Part shown: in pieces, positions 21,749-34,092 of the stretch | Layout: the number at the start of each line of letters is the position of its first letter | How positions within the stretch are numbered: the stretch's first letter is position 1 | Translations under genes and position numbers: made by a program | Source: Rhytidiadelphus loreus | Taxonomy: Eukaryota; Streptophyta; Bryopsida; Hypnales; Hylocomiaceae | NCBI GenBank assembly: GCA_947034895.1 | Contig: OX344762.1 | Span: 40,156,760 to 40,220,759, forward strand | DNA: 64,000 nucleotides | Direction: 5' to 3' | The notes under the pieces: model-generated | Databases searched by the model: none | Told to the model about the DNA's origin: nothing | Seen by the model: the letters and a program-made list of their open reading frames with translations, nothing else

Positions 21749-23585
21749 CCTTGCGCTTGAATTTCAGAACCGGGAACCTGGCCTTTCAAAATTTGCACTC
21801 ATTGCAGTGCTGCCTCTGGAGTGCTTTTGGAGTCTTTTGTATGATTAGCCTCAGTGTGAGGTTTCAGGAGTGTGAGTGTGAGGTGAGTGTGAGTGTTTCA
21901 GGAGTGTGAGTGTGAGGTTTCAGGATTTCCTCTTGTATTTACTACGTCTGGATTCTGTGTGTCTCTTGGGGTTGAGAGTCTTTGCTGGTCATGACAGCTT
22001 GGCCGCTGACTCTTCCTCTTCTGTTAGTGTACTTTTCTTCTTGAGTGTTAGCTTCTCTCTTGAAATTCAAATTTGTTAGCCTTCGTGGTGACGTGGTATG
22101 CCTGCACCGTGTATGTCTTGTGCAATGCAAAATCCCTGAGTGATGGCTCAATTCAAATTATGTGAATGGCTGGTGTGGTTTCTCAATTCATTACGTCGGA
22201 GTAGGGCAGCTCGGAGAGCGGGTTGTGTCTCCAATTACGTTCTTCTGTTATGAATAATTTGTAATGTGGCTTAGTTATTGTTATTCGTAATTGTGTACTC
22301 AATGCCTTCAGTTGGGTTTGGTACGAAATACCAAGAAGTTTGATCATATGTATGGTGTTCTAGGCTGAACACTTGAGTAATTTAAGGTTCGTGCACGTCT
22401 TGGTCTTCTGGAAGCATATTGATGTTGGAGTAAGTTGGAGCTTAAGACTCGGGCTATCATTTGAGTCATCGGAACTGGAGATCGTAGCCACCGGTACTCA
22501 AAGTCTTCCGTCGATGTGGATGTTGGTGTAATTTGGGGTTGCAGCAGGGTGTCGAATGAAGCGACCTAAACGACCTTTCGAGAAATTTTAATCAAAGTTT
22601 GCACATCTGGTACATTTCCAACGAGGTCTTTCAGTTTGGAGTTTAAAGTATTGTCCTGATTCCCGAACTCTTTGTATTTTAAGAGGCTTGAAGTTGACCT
22701 TAAGCTCGGCATTGATTTACTTAAACGATTTGGGGCACCATCTTCTCGGAGTTGCAGACGGATGCTAACACAATCACATTCCCAAAGCTGAGAGAGCACG
22801 TTAAAAAGTTGGCGCCAAGCGTCGGTTTTTCCACGCATAAGCAACACCTAATCAGATCGAAGATTGCATTTGAAACAGTCCTCCACAATTGCGGAAACAA
22901 GGGGGTAAAGAACCAACCTCCACATTGCAAATTCCTAGCATCGAGAACAAATCGCGATGGCAACGCTAAGCCAACAAAGATTGGTTTCCCAAGACGAGCT
23001 CAATCCTTGAAGACCGGCTCTTAACCGGCTAAAAGTGGTGGCTTTTCAATTCGTATCTGTATGAAGAGCTAGCCGAGCAAAGAATTGAGCTTCTGGGTAG
23101 ATCCTGCATATACTTACAGTATGCTGGAAGGCAGGTTTGGGTTTGGAAATGGGAGGTTCGGGAAGGACTTCTAGAGGTTGCACATTCACAGCCACTCAGG
23201 ACACAACAGGCATGCCATGATTTTGACCTAATTCAGTTGCTGTTTCCCAGGATACCAAGTGCTGAACATAAAACAGGACGTCGGTAAGTTCCGTCGGCGG
23301 TGATCAATAAATTACAAATTGAGCCAACACAGGACTGGAGCAATGTACTCCATCGATCTGCACGTGGCGACCTCTCTTCCTTCCAGTTGCCCAAAACGAT
23401 AGGCAGTTCATTGAAAACTCTATCTTTGCCCTCACCCTTTCTTCATCGACACGTACCCCTGGTTCACACCATCAGATCAATTCCTTCAGTATATCCTGAC
23501 CTCTCGTTTAGAAAGACAGCGGATCTTCAGTAAAGGATGCTCGGACAAACATGCAGCCATTCTCTGTTGCACACTCTTCGCACTA
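21749..23585. other. Agmatine deiminase 3' region and intergenic DNA
   Basis: The presumed 3' UTR contains a GTGTGAG / TTTCAGGA tandem stretch (21851-21926). Beyond it no gene is recognised. Frames on both strands around 22566-23024 overlap each other, have no domain and were rejected. Confidence 0.6.
21851..21926. repeat. Tandem GAGTGTGAG/TTTCAG repeats
   Basis: Short imperfect tandem repeats of GTGTGAGGTTTCAGGA and GTGAGTGTGA about 100 bp after the agmatine deiminase stop codon, probably in its 3' UTR. Confidence 0.85.
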
Positions 23586-23887
23586 AGGTAGGACGCTCTA
23601 AAAGCGACCCTTTAAGAGCTGATTGCATTTTGGAGGAAGCTAACATTCATGAAACAAATTTCAGTAAATTTTCATAAGAAGAAAAATGGAATTGGCATCC
23701 AACCCAAGTCGTTTCATATTTTTTGGATCTCTCTGGAATTAGTTATGAATTTTTGAAGTTTGAAATGCAGTGGTTCTAAAAGCGACCCCCTCGTGAAATG
23801 TACGTCTTTGGTACATCGAAGAAAGCAGAATGTACCTCTGCAGCCAGATCGCTTTTAGGGACGGGTCTGTTTTAGAGCCACCTACCT
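23586..23887. mobile_element. TA-flanked MITE of the AGGTAGG family (302 bp)
   Basis: Starts AGGTAGGACGCTCTAAAAG and ends with the inverse of AGGTAGGTGGCTCTAAAA. TA dinucleotides flank it (23584-23585, 23888-23889), the target preference of Tc1/mariner elements. Relatives occur in both arms of the large inverted-repeat structure and, more diverged, at 39555-39881. Confidence 0.75.
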
Positions 23888-23889
23888 TA

Positions 23890-24317
23890 GGGGTAGTCAC
23901 ACCTTCTTCACTTTGCACTTGGAGAATGGAGAATGAGAGTTGGTGAGGGTTTCGAGGAGCCAATAGCAAGCCGTGGTGAGTGAAGGAGGTGTGACACCTC
24001 TAAAAGATGTGTTGAGAGTGGAGAATGAAAAAAGTGGAGAAGCAACTTACCTAAACCTAAGATTAGACATAAAGTTGGAGGAAAATCGGCAACAACAAAG
24101 GTAAAGCGGCAATGAAAGATAAAAGTGTAGAGCACAAAAGAATCTTCTTAAGTGCTTAAATCTTCCGCACTCCCAACCTTCACCTCAAGAGGTGAAGACT
24201 AGGAGTGTGGAAGATATAAGCACTTAAGTATATTCTACCAACATGAAGCCAACCCCAAACCGCCACCTTTCCATTCTCCATTCTCCAAGTGCAAAGTGAA
24301 GAAGGTGTGACTACCCC
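23890..24317. mobile_element. TA-flanked MITE upstream of PHT4 (428 bp)
   Basis: Terminal inverted repeats of about 45 bp appear perfect and begin GGGGTAGTCACACCTTC. The element is flanked by TA at 23888-23889 and 24318-24319. It abuts the 23586-23887 MITE and shares its TA. It holds a long internal hairpin (24147-24228). It lies about 420 bp before the PHT4 start codon, so it may sit in the promoter. Confidence 0.85.
24147..24228. repeat. Long hairpin inside the MITE
   Basis: Arms of about 40 bp, CTTAAGTGCTTAAATCTTCC... and ...GGAAGATATAAGCACTTAAG, meet at a two-base loop between CACCTC and GAGGTG. A few mismatches. The foldback resembles a small-RNA precursor in shape, but no expression evidence exists. 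Confidence 0.8.
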
Positions 24318-24735
24318 TACTCTTGCACAGACTCCCGATTCCCGAATTATGCTCTCGTCGATCAATCAAACGCGAAGCTGTGTTTCAGCTGATGTCAATG
24401 CTGACAAATTGCTGTTCTCATTTTGTTTTCTGCTGAAGTCAAATTCATCTCTGTGATTAGGTTTTCTGACAGAGCTTCAGTTCACAGTGAGCTGCTGATG
24501 CGAGTTCTTTCGTTTCGCGAATTGTCAGTGCGTTTCTCATTCGGGGTCTTCCTTTGTTGAATTTTTTGTTAGATAGATTGTGAGAGGTTGGCGGAACGCT
24601 TATTCGAACTCGTAGAGTGGCTCTGTTGAGAGTTTTCGGAGGTTGTTAGAAACATTCGTTAGAAAAAATCGAAATGTTTCTCGCCCTAGAGAGAATCGTT
24701 TGCGAGGAGGATATATTGTATTCTTTCTATAGCTA
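24318..24735 (+). other. PHT4 leader and proximal promoter
   Basis: Likely 5' UTR of PHT4. Contains at least one upstream ATG (24350, short frame). No clear TATA box was identified. Confidence 0.45.
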
Positions 24736-27700
24736 ATGGTTAGTGGCACGATTTCAATTTTGGGCATATCCTCATACAATTCAGGTGGCGTCATGAGGGG
24801 GCTTTCGTTAAATTCGACTAGTGTGCAGCACTCCACTAGTTCTTTTGAACGACAGAATGCGCTAGAGCTTCTATCACGTAATGGTAAAAGCAGGGGACAA
24901 AGTACCGTGTCGTTTTCGAATAGGAGAGTTACCCACAACATAGTATTCGGGCAGCGTTTGTCTTTGGGAAGTACAAAATTTGATCCATTTTGTAGCAAGA
25001 AAGAATTACCGCAATGGTTTAGTTATAGGAGAATAGCAATTTGTCGAGCCTATGGTTCGCGTCCCGACGTTCCGGTGAGGGAAGACCAAGAATCACAGGA
25101 GCATGGAGAAGCAGATGCAGAAGAGTCTAATGAAGAAAAGACAGAGCTCGTGGTTTCGGAAACATCAGAGATGGTGCCTCCCGATGTGGCGAACACCATT
25201 ACGTCGTGGGGAACTCTGCCACCAAGAGTCAAGCTCATTGTGACCACGGCATTTGCGTTTGTTATCTGCAACATGGATAAGGTCAGTGGTTACTTCCTTC
25301 CAAGGTCTTAAATTATTCTGGTGCTACTGCTTGGGAAAGTCTTCTGTCATCAGTGTTTGAATTCCCCGGAAAATGGTGTCAATTGCTCAGGTGATGCTAT
25401 AATACAATTATGATAGAATTTCTGATGTAGATTGTAAACTTTGGGACGGCTCTTATGGACTGCTTGTGATTATTGAGAAATCACTTCAGTTGCTGGCGAA
25501 GGTTGGTCAAATTTCAAGCTCAAGTGTTTTCGTTGACCCTAGAGGACCAAGACTTCAAGAGACCCAAATTGAGTACCTTTTTTTTCTAACAGTTTCGGGG
25601 AGGGGACCTATGTTCTTTTCAATCCTTTTTTTGAAATTTGACTGTCACATGCACTGTTCTTCACTGACTGAGCCTTCTAGGGATACAAAATGTGATCCCT
25701 TCAGAATTGTGGTTTTCACAATTTTATTAACGTTCATTTTTACAGCTATGAATCCTTGGTCCTAACTGGCAGAAAATTTACTGAATCTGAACATAGAATC
25801 TGGTGAAGATAGGAGTATTTAATTGTGAAGTTTGTTCCTGGGAGTGTCTGTTTTCGCTCCACGGGTGATATTCTTCGGGCCCATGCTTGTGAGGTTATTC
25901 CTGTTCCCTGGCATCAAATAAAACAACCGAAGGGTCTCCTTGACTATGAACTATCCCAGTTTTTCGGTCTTGTCCCGCACCAATAAGCGTATGATTTGGA
26001 TGCTGTATGAATAAGAAATGAATTGTTGAAGTTTGAAGTAGTAGGTCGGGTGACTTTTCAATCCATTGGAAGGGATCCTTCAAGTCAATAAATTCCTTAT
26101 CTTACATTCGGTATATTCTGTAAATTAGGTACGTATGCCCATTGTCAACCCAATTGCGTCTCTTTACTAAACTTACCCGTGTGGCTGATTGGTGTTATAA
26201 GATTTTCAGAATATCGGCACCCTTGGAATCTCTACTAACTGCGTTGCAGGTCTCTGATGCAATTGTATAGGTGAATATGAGTGTGGCCATCATTCCGATT
26301 TCCCATACACTAGGCTGGACCTCTACAACTTCAGGGCTGGTGCAGTCATCTTTCTTTTGGGGTTATTGCATCAGTCAAATTCCTGGCGGATGGCTAGCCA
26401 AAGCATTCTCTGGCCAGTAAGTGTACCGCTTCCCTATACTCCTCCGAAGTTCCTGACTAAGATCTCTGCTCGTCAGAGTAATTCTTGACACCGAACACAC
26501 CGTATATAGACTGTGGGTGTTCAATTGCAACGGGGTGAAAATTAAAGTGGCCCAGGGCAAAGATGCCGAAGAAGGTAGTAAGCTACTTTGCAATTTCGAA
26601 GGTGGTCAAATGTACCACACGAAATTGAATATATGTTTAGTTTTGGCATAATTACCGTGGTCCACAGTACATGGTGCATTTGGTATTAGTGAAAAAGAAA
26701 GAACAGTTGGAAAATTCTAGCAACAAATTCAACTTTAACTACAGTAACCTTAATGTGGACCTGCTACTGAGCTTGGCCGTCATACTAAGACTTAGCTGCT
26801 GATATTCAGTACGCTTATCGTTCAGATGGCTATTGCAATATTTGGCTTCGAGGTTTTTCCTCAAAATATGTACATGCCATTCGAATGGGAGATATGTAGG
26901 TTAAGTAGAATTTCTATAAATGACATTGATAAAGTGTACAGGACTGTGCTGCGTGGGGGGGTCTTGATTTGGTCTTTAGCCACAGCAGCTGTGCCAAGCA
27001 CCGCCAGGATACTTCCGCTTCTTCTTTTCTGCCGTTTTTTGGTATGTTCATCTATCCTCACTTTGCCAGGCCGCAGTTGCACAGAGAAGTATGGAGCCGA
27101 TTCCCGTGGCTTTTAGCTGTTTTGAGTGGTTTCATTAGTAAGATAGATTGTAATTTTAAATTTTGATTTTTTAAAATTTGTTTTGATGGCCCTCTTCCCC
27201 ACTTTGAGAGGATTTAAAGCACTGTAAAAATGTATTATCTGAATACTGTATGAATAAGTCATGCGATGTTGAAGTATGAAGTAGTATTGCCCCAATGTCA
27301 AGTCTAAACTACCCAGATTGAACAATATGTATTGCAGCTATGACTTATTTCTTACAAGTTACGTGTTTGGATTAGCATGTTTTGTTTGTTGAACACATTT
27401 CTATAAAATTTGGCTGAGTATTTACATTTTCCACCTTAGATTTCCTACGAAGTTGGAGGAAGACCAAACGAATTGTTGAAATCTAGCATCATTTCGCACA
27501 GAAAGGATGACTGGTTTGGATGGCACTTGCATTGTAAATGGATGATTTTTGAACTCGTGAGTATGGGATCGGTATCCCTTCCATAGAGTTTCCAGAATAT
27601 ATGGGCACCAGATAACGGTCCTTCCTTGACAACTTGCTTGCTGGATTTGCTTGCAGGTTGGACTTGGGGAAGGAGTTTCACCAGCTGCTGCCACAGATTT

Positions 27701-30700
27701 GATAGCCAGGTGATCTCTTGTATAATGTTCACTTTTCAAGGCATGGTTGAAGAAATATATTGCTAAGGATGTACAATATTATGGAATCGTTGACGTGCAT
27801 TAAATTCTTACAATTTCAATATCATTCTAGCATTGATATAGTGATTTTTTTGTACATATCTTTCACTACTTGAAAAAACAGAAACCATCACTAATCAGTG
27901 GGTAGAGACTTTTGCGAAGGAGGCTGACTTACATTACGAATTGGGATGATGCAGGGCAATGCCACTAAATGAGCGTTCTAGAGCAGTGGCCACTGTTTTT
28001 GGTGGCCTCAATGTTGGCAGCGTTGCCGGGTACGCACATTCTTCATACTTTTTTATTGTATCACGATATACAAAAATATTACCTTTAAGTGAACCACAAC
28101 AAAGTACGTTTTCCTCATTTTGAACGCATCGGCAACGTCTCTGCAAACAACACTTCGAGATGTTGATGGTTGCAGGCTCCTTCTCGCCCCATTTATTATT
28201 GAGCAATTCGGCTGGGAGTCGGTCTTTTACGCATTTGGTGGCCTTGGATTTACTTGGTACAAAACTGCGAACCACAACTGGTCTCTTGTTTTCCTTTTCG
28301 CATGTTGATCCAATGCACTTTGCGTGATTTATACTTAGTGTAAAAAAATTCCCTGCCAGTATTGATCATCACGTGCCACTAATATGACTTTCTAGAAAAA
28401 ACAGATCCTATACTTCTCATGTGATCTCTGGAGGGGCCAGGTGTCTTCTGTTTGAGAGTGCAGTGGGGTCATCTATGTTAGGAAACAAACCTACAAACTC
28501 CGAGCCACTTTCAACCTCTCCGGGCAGTTCTGGTTTGTTCTTTGCTATTGGTTTTCTACCTTTCACTTATTTTCAACGGATTAATTCTCATTAATAGGGA
28601 TTGCCACTAATGCGCACATGCTGTCGAGTGGGCACACGCTTTTGCTTCATGTTGAATACCGTATCTCATCAGCAACATGAGTGCGACAGAAACAGGTAGC
28701 GGTGATCGTTCGATCGGTAACCATAATGGTACCTTGCTGCAAGAAGATCTAAAATCTTCAGGGGTCTCAAACGACACACCGCCCTTAACTCCACAAGCTA
28801 GTACATCCCCTGATAATGTAAGTTGCTTCTAGATGGACAAAATAGGAATTGATTAGTTTACAGTAACTTAATTTCTGTTTTGGGTTCAGTACCAATAACC
28901 TGTGATACGTTTTGCTTATGCAGTTTTACAGTTTTACAGTTTTACTCAATTGGTTTGAAACCTATAAAGTTGCGAATCAATCTCAAATGTCCTTAGTTTT
29001 CTCTTTAGTTTTGAGTGTCTGCTGTTGTCATCGATCACCTGTTAAATAGACGAGAAATTTTGTTGTAGGAAATTCCTTGGAAGGCCTTCGCCAAAAGTCC
29101 TGCTGTGTGGGCTATGGTCTACGCTCATTTTTGTGGAAACTGGGGACATTACACTCTTCTTTCATGGCTCCCAACTTATTTTAGGTGAGTGCAACTGTAT
29201 GGCTAGTTGGTAAGCTTATCCTTGATATGCTTCATGGAGAATTTTTTTTTAAAATCACATTTGCGTCAGTGATTATTTGAGGCCACCATTGAGTTCCTTG
29301 TCTAATATTGATTAATGTTGGCGTGTTGCAGTCAAGAACTTCATCTTGACCTTACTCATGCAGCTTTGGTGAGTGCCTATCAGAGTTTATTTTTGGCCTA
29401 TTAGTGTGACCTGTAATACATAAATCGCGTCCATTTTTCGTCAGAATTACTTTGGAGTCCTCGTTCACTTCCCTACTAATCTCAGTCAGATTTTAATTTG
29501 AAATTTTCCGAAGTGCCCAGAATTTCACGGTTTACTTTATCAGAATATTGTTGAACCATTATTGAGTCACTTGGCAATGTATTTGTGGTCGGTCTTGATT
29601 GCATAGGGATTCCGATTCTCTTGTAAGGTTGAAATGATAATGTCTGTTTAACAACCTTTCCTGATACATGTGGATTAGTTGATTTACGTTTCTGAACTGC
29701 AACTCTGGGAGATTTCAGTTATCTATACTTCCGCCCTTGGCATCAGTTGCAGTGACTACGGTTGCAGCGCCTCTTGCTGACCACTATATCTCTCGAGGAT
29801 ATGACGTTACCCTGGTAATATTCTTTACTCATCTTTGGAGTTAGTTTTAAACATCAAGTCATGCACGCCTTGTTTAGATAATTCATTATCACTACTAGAA
29901 TTTGAATTTGGAGGGTTTAGCGACGTTTTTCAGCACCATTTATTGCCATCTACAATGTTTTGGAACATGCTTGAGCAACGTCTTAGCAAACATGCAAATT
30001 TTGGAACATGCTTACACAAACACGAAGCGTTTTCCAACAAACCTGTTCCAAAATGTTATTCACTTTGGACAACATTTAGTTGAAACTTTGAATGTCAACT
30101 TTCGAATCACCTTTTAGTGTTATCAGCAACGGGATGAAATCTAGTAGTGGTTGAGGAATATCGCTAGTCAAGGGAGTTGTCGTGGATTATGAAGAGGGAC
30201 TAAGCTGGGCATATCCAATACCAACAGCAGACATAAATCCAACAAAGCACCACTCATTCATTTTAATTTGTAAGACCTCCAAATATATGATAGTGGTACA
30301 TAGTGTGGGTTTGCTGAGTATCGTGAGGATTGGCATGGTTAAATTAGCAACTTGGGAAGTTGAGAGCTATCTGCCTTGGAATTCTCTTTCAAACTGGGGT
30401 TCATTAACGGATGTTCTGATTATTAACGAATGTTCTGCAGGACCCTGTCCATGCGTTCGTTGATGAAGCCCTAGGTTTTGGGGTCAATCATCTTACCTGC
30501 ATATGACTATTTAATTTCTGTGTGTGTACAGGTTAGGAAAGTCTGTCAATCGATTGGCTTTCTATCCCCTGCTGCATGCATGGCTTTCGCCGCTTTATCT
30601 CCAAAGGATAATCCCTGGCTGGATGTTGCAATTCTCACTTCAGGCCTCGGTTTGTCAAGTTTCGCTCTTGCTGGTACAGTTCCCACATCACCCACCCGAT

Positions 30701-32088
30701 TCTCTACTTTTCGTGGTTGAAACTCATTATCTAAAGTGAAAAAGTCAGTGCAACTCGTTTGTGCAAAAAAGTCAGTGTAACCAGTCTGTGCAAAAACAAA
30801 AACAAAAAACGAAAACAAAAAACATATTTTATCGTTCATAAACGTAGGGTATAAATTCTTCTTTCTCTTGACACATTTTTTTAGCTCTCCTTTAAACATC
30901 CTAAAGGATCTATTCAACTCCTATAGTTTTGGAATGAAATGGCGATTTTTTTGGTATTTGATTACTGAGTTAAGTTCTCACACCAGCTGACATTGCTCCT
31001 GATGTGTAGGGCTGTACTGTACACACCAAGACATCTCTCCCAAATATGCTAGTGTCCTTCTGGTAAGGTTCCCTTCTACATATTTTCTTCAAGCAAGCCT
31101 TCAAGTGAATTAGGGTGACCAATCAGGAGATTGCGCAAATGCTGAAACCACAAGATCTGGATTCCTTAAGTAGTAGAGCTAGTTATTTCTCCTTAAACGA
31201 ATGTACATAACCAAAGTGAAAAGGTTTGACTCGTTTGTCGAAACCCCTGGTTCCATGAAATGATACTGTGATTTGCAATTGTCAAAATTCTCTTAGATTT
31301 GACAATCAGGCCCTCTAAATTTGTTTGGCTGAAATAGTGCTGAACCAGTTGGATGGAAAGAACAGTTCCTTGCCATGTCATTCTGCATTTCTTACTACTT
31401 TAAGTATTGGCTGTGATGGATGATGGCTATACACAGGGAATAACCAATACCGCTGGAGCATTGCCGGGAGTTTTGGGCGTCGCACTTGTGGGAATCATCT
31501 TGGATAGGACTCAATCATGGCCTGTAAGCAACGCTACCAGTTTGTTTGTTTTTCGACCGGGTTTCCAGTAAAAACTGTTTTTAGACTGTTTCAGGAACCT
31601 TTTTAGACTACCGTAGTTGTAGACAATGAATCAAGGCTTTAGATTCTCGTAATGATGTTGTCTATAAGTTCCTGAAACAGTCTTGTTTTGCTGAAAACAT
31701 TGTTATCATATGATACTACCTGTATTGGAGTCAGTTTCCTTGAGGGTTGACAAGTACAGTTATCTTTCCTTTTTGTTGCAAGCTTGATTGTATAGCCAAC
31801 AGATTGATACACTCTACTCGGTTCACACTTGAATTTATGGGACTTGATTATCGAACTACTAGACTAGAAGACTATCTATCTCATTTGTCTCTAGTTGTCT
31901 CTTTCGCATATTCTTAATTTACTATTCTTTTCCGACACGGATATTCTTAATCTTGACTATGTTGTATGACTATCCCTTGTTTGGTTGTGCAGCTTGCACT
32001 GTTTGCGCCATCTATTTTCTTTTACTTAACGGGGACGGTAGTGTGGAATATCTTCGCTAGCAGTAAGCCCCAGAAATTTGAATCTTAG
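24736..32088 (+). CDS. PHT4: Plastid-type PHT4 anion/phosphate transporter, 15 exons
   Basis: Member of the plant PHT4 family (MFS, SLC17-like), which moves inorganic phosphate or organic anions, mostly across plastid membranes. Exons: 24736-25281, 26271-26416, 26942-27041, 27657-27709, 27955-28029, 28176-28256, 28441-28532, 28696-28817, 29069-29184, 29332-29368, 29719-29814, 30532-30673, 31010-31062, 31437-31523, 31993-32088. All borders are GT-AG and the joined frame gives 613 residues. Residues 1 to about 150 are Ser-rich and then acidic, as in a transit peptide plus linker. Family motifs follow: FVICNMDKVNMSVAI (175-189), SSFFWGYCISQIPGGW, VGLGEGVSPAAATDLIAR, ERSRAV, FGWESVFYAFG, WLPTYFS, GLYCTHQDISPKYASVLLG and FFYLTGTVVWNIF near the C-terminus. 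A Ser/Pro-rich central loop is encoded by exons 7-8. The motifs suggest the PHT4;3/PHT4;5-like side of the family, but I cannot fix the subclade or substrate. Exon 7 is the least certain. Confidence 0.92.
29890..30149. mobile_element. CACTA-like MITE in PHT4 intron 11 (260 bp)
   Basis: Ends are CACTACTAGAATTT and the inverse AAATCTAGTAGTG. Inverted identity is short (about 13 bp) and no clear 3-bp duplication is seen. The frames 29835-30083 and 29902-30117 merely translate this element and the intron. Confidence 0.65.
31583..31683. repeat. Hairpin in PHT4 intron 14
   Basis: AGACTGTTTCAGGAAC at 31583 pairs perfectly with GTTCCTGAAACAGTCT ending at 31683, and TAGACAA pairs with TTGTCTA further in. 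An asymmetric bulge separates the two stems. It may be a MITE remnant or a structured intron RNA. Confidence 0.75.
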
Positions 32089-32785
32089 GAAGGTAAGTTC
32101 CTCAGAAGAATGACCTTGTTCATGTATTCTATTCATCTCTCAGCACTAGTTTCCCAGCCAAAGGAGATGTTCTTGCAATTTCATGGGACTCGTAAGGACA
32201 TGGTCTTGCACGAGGGGTTTCTTTCTACTGAATGATGTGTTAAGTAAGAATGAGGATGCTTTTTCAAACTCCCAGAAAGAAAACTTGTGCCTCTTGAATT
32301 TAGTGGATTGTTCTTGCAACTACTGCGAACATGTTTGAGTGGCTTGTGTGCAAAATGTCCTGTTGCCTCTGGGATAAGAATCCAATGAAGAGGTCAGACA
32401 AGTTCGGTCTATGTTTCCCTTGTATGATCTTGCCTTCCCGCTGGCAGTATGCAGTTTTGAAGTGATACCAAGGAGAATTTTAGTGTATTATTACCTCCGC
32501 AAACGGGTAGCTTGTGAGAAGACTGTCTGTCTGTCTGTCTATCTTTCGTGGGTGTGCTAGAAACTCCAGGAGTCTGAGTGTCTTCTTCAACTCCAATGCG
32601 TGGAACCCAATCTTCTCTCAATTTTCTAATTAGAAGAGGCATTTGCCTAGCTAAGAGTAATGCTATGTTATGATCCAATTACATTCTTAGTGGCTCTAAA
32701 TAAATAAAACGGAAAAAGACTAGTTGGAAGAGTGCTCGTCTAAGATGGTGTTAACACGTGGATTATGCATGTAATATTTGTTATA
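32089..32785. other. PHT4 3' region
   Basis: Presumed 3' UTR and downstream DNA. An AATAAA-containing stretch at 32698-32710 may be a distant polyadenylation signal. A (GTCT)n run lies at 32522-32543. No gene recognised. Confidence 0.5.
32522..32543. repeat. (GTCT)n microsatellite
   Basis: Four to five GTCT tetramers followed by ATCT, in the PHT4 downstream region. Confidence 0.9.
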
Positions 32786-32789
32786 TTAA

Positions 32790-32870
32790 CCGTTAAGTGC
32801 TCGTGGATAAAACATTGGTTTGAAGCAATCTATTCATCATCTGGATTATGGATGTCAAAGCGCTTAGGGG
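32790..32870. mobile_element. Short TTAA-type MITE remnant
   Basis: TTAA at 32786-32789 then CGTTAAGTGCTC. The right end is AAGCGCTTAGGGG followed by TTAC. Reversed, it aligns with the start of the 38244-38442 element. The target tetranucleotide is imperfect (TTAA against TTAC). Confidence 0.45.
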
Positions 32871-34088
32871 TTACATGCACAATGAAATGACATGTTGTCA
32901 CTGTTTCATCAAATTTAATGGTCACGCATTCATCCAAAATTGGAAGCACTCCAAAATCTAGGTTATGCAAACTATTCAAAATACTATACTTCTTATGTAT
33001 TGCTCTTCGAAACATTGTCACTGTTTGTTCAACTAAGATATAGTGATTGGCAAAACTAAACAAACATTTTAATAATCACAACTTTGATTGATATTAATTG
33101 CAAGTCAAATGGTATTCTCTATTTCTAAGGTAGATCACCTTCTATTTTAAGTTGAAATTCTAAAAGAGATAATTGTACAAGTGGCAATGCATTTGTTATG
33201 ATAGATGAATGACTGGTAGCTGTCTCTCTCATTTGATTTGTTTTGAAAAAACATGAAATGCAAGTACCTATAAATGGATATGCACAAAGTTATGGGAGAT
33301 TTTTCATTAGCACTTATAGAGCTTTGTATGAACCATATAGTTATGTATGAAGTCTTATACAAGGGATAATTGTGCTCATATAAAAATATAGCAAATAATT
33401 TGCATGTAAGTCTAATAAGTATTGATAACCTTCATCAAGTACATTTCTCTAATGAAAAACACTTGTGTAGAGGCAAACCTCAAAAGTTGAATAGAACACA
33501 AACTAGGGAAGAGTAGACACTTGTGCAAATGTAGCAAGGTTTGCACAACAGATATTAGAGATGAGAGTAAGCTCTCACACTATCAAGCATACATGTTCTT
33601 CATAGAGCTAGTTTACATTCGCAGACAAAGGTGCAAAAGCCACATCTTTCTTCCAAAAATGTGAAGGTACCTTTGGTTAATTCTCAAATAAACTTAATCG
33701 ATATGAGAGACCTCTAATTTGATCGATTGATAGAATTATGGGCATGTGTGGTAAAAGATTTCCACTCTATTACTCTAGATGATTGCAAGAGACTAGTAGA
33801 AAGTATACCACACATAATTGTAGTTGTAAAGGCAGCAAAAAGGACGTGGACAAATTATTGAGAGATCATCGTTTGTGGGTTGGCAAAACTGATCAAATGC
33901 ATGGGTGAACTTTGGAATTTTCTCACTCTTATGTAGAGTTCTAATTTGAAGACTTTTTTTCTCTTATATCTATTACATATTGCATAGTATGTAAATAAAA
34001 TTAACAATTTCAATTTCATGTGTTTATTTTTCACCAAAAAGGATAGAATGATGTGTTTGCAAACATTTGATCAATTTGCCAATCATTG
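32871..34088. other. AT-rich DNA, no recognised content
   Basis: Short chance frames only. No clear repeats or splice-supported gene. Confidence 0.5.
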
Positions 34089-34092
34089 TTAA

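Noticed and set aside
22566..23024. Overlapping frames on both strands near 22.6-23.0 kb
   Set aside because: Three frames compete over the same bases and none has a known domain.
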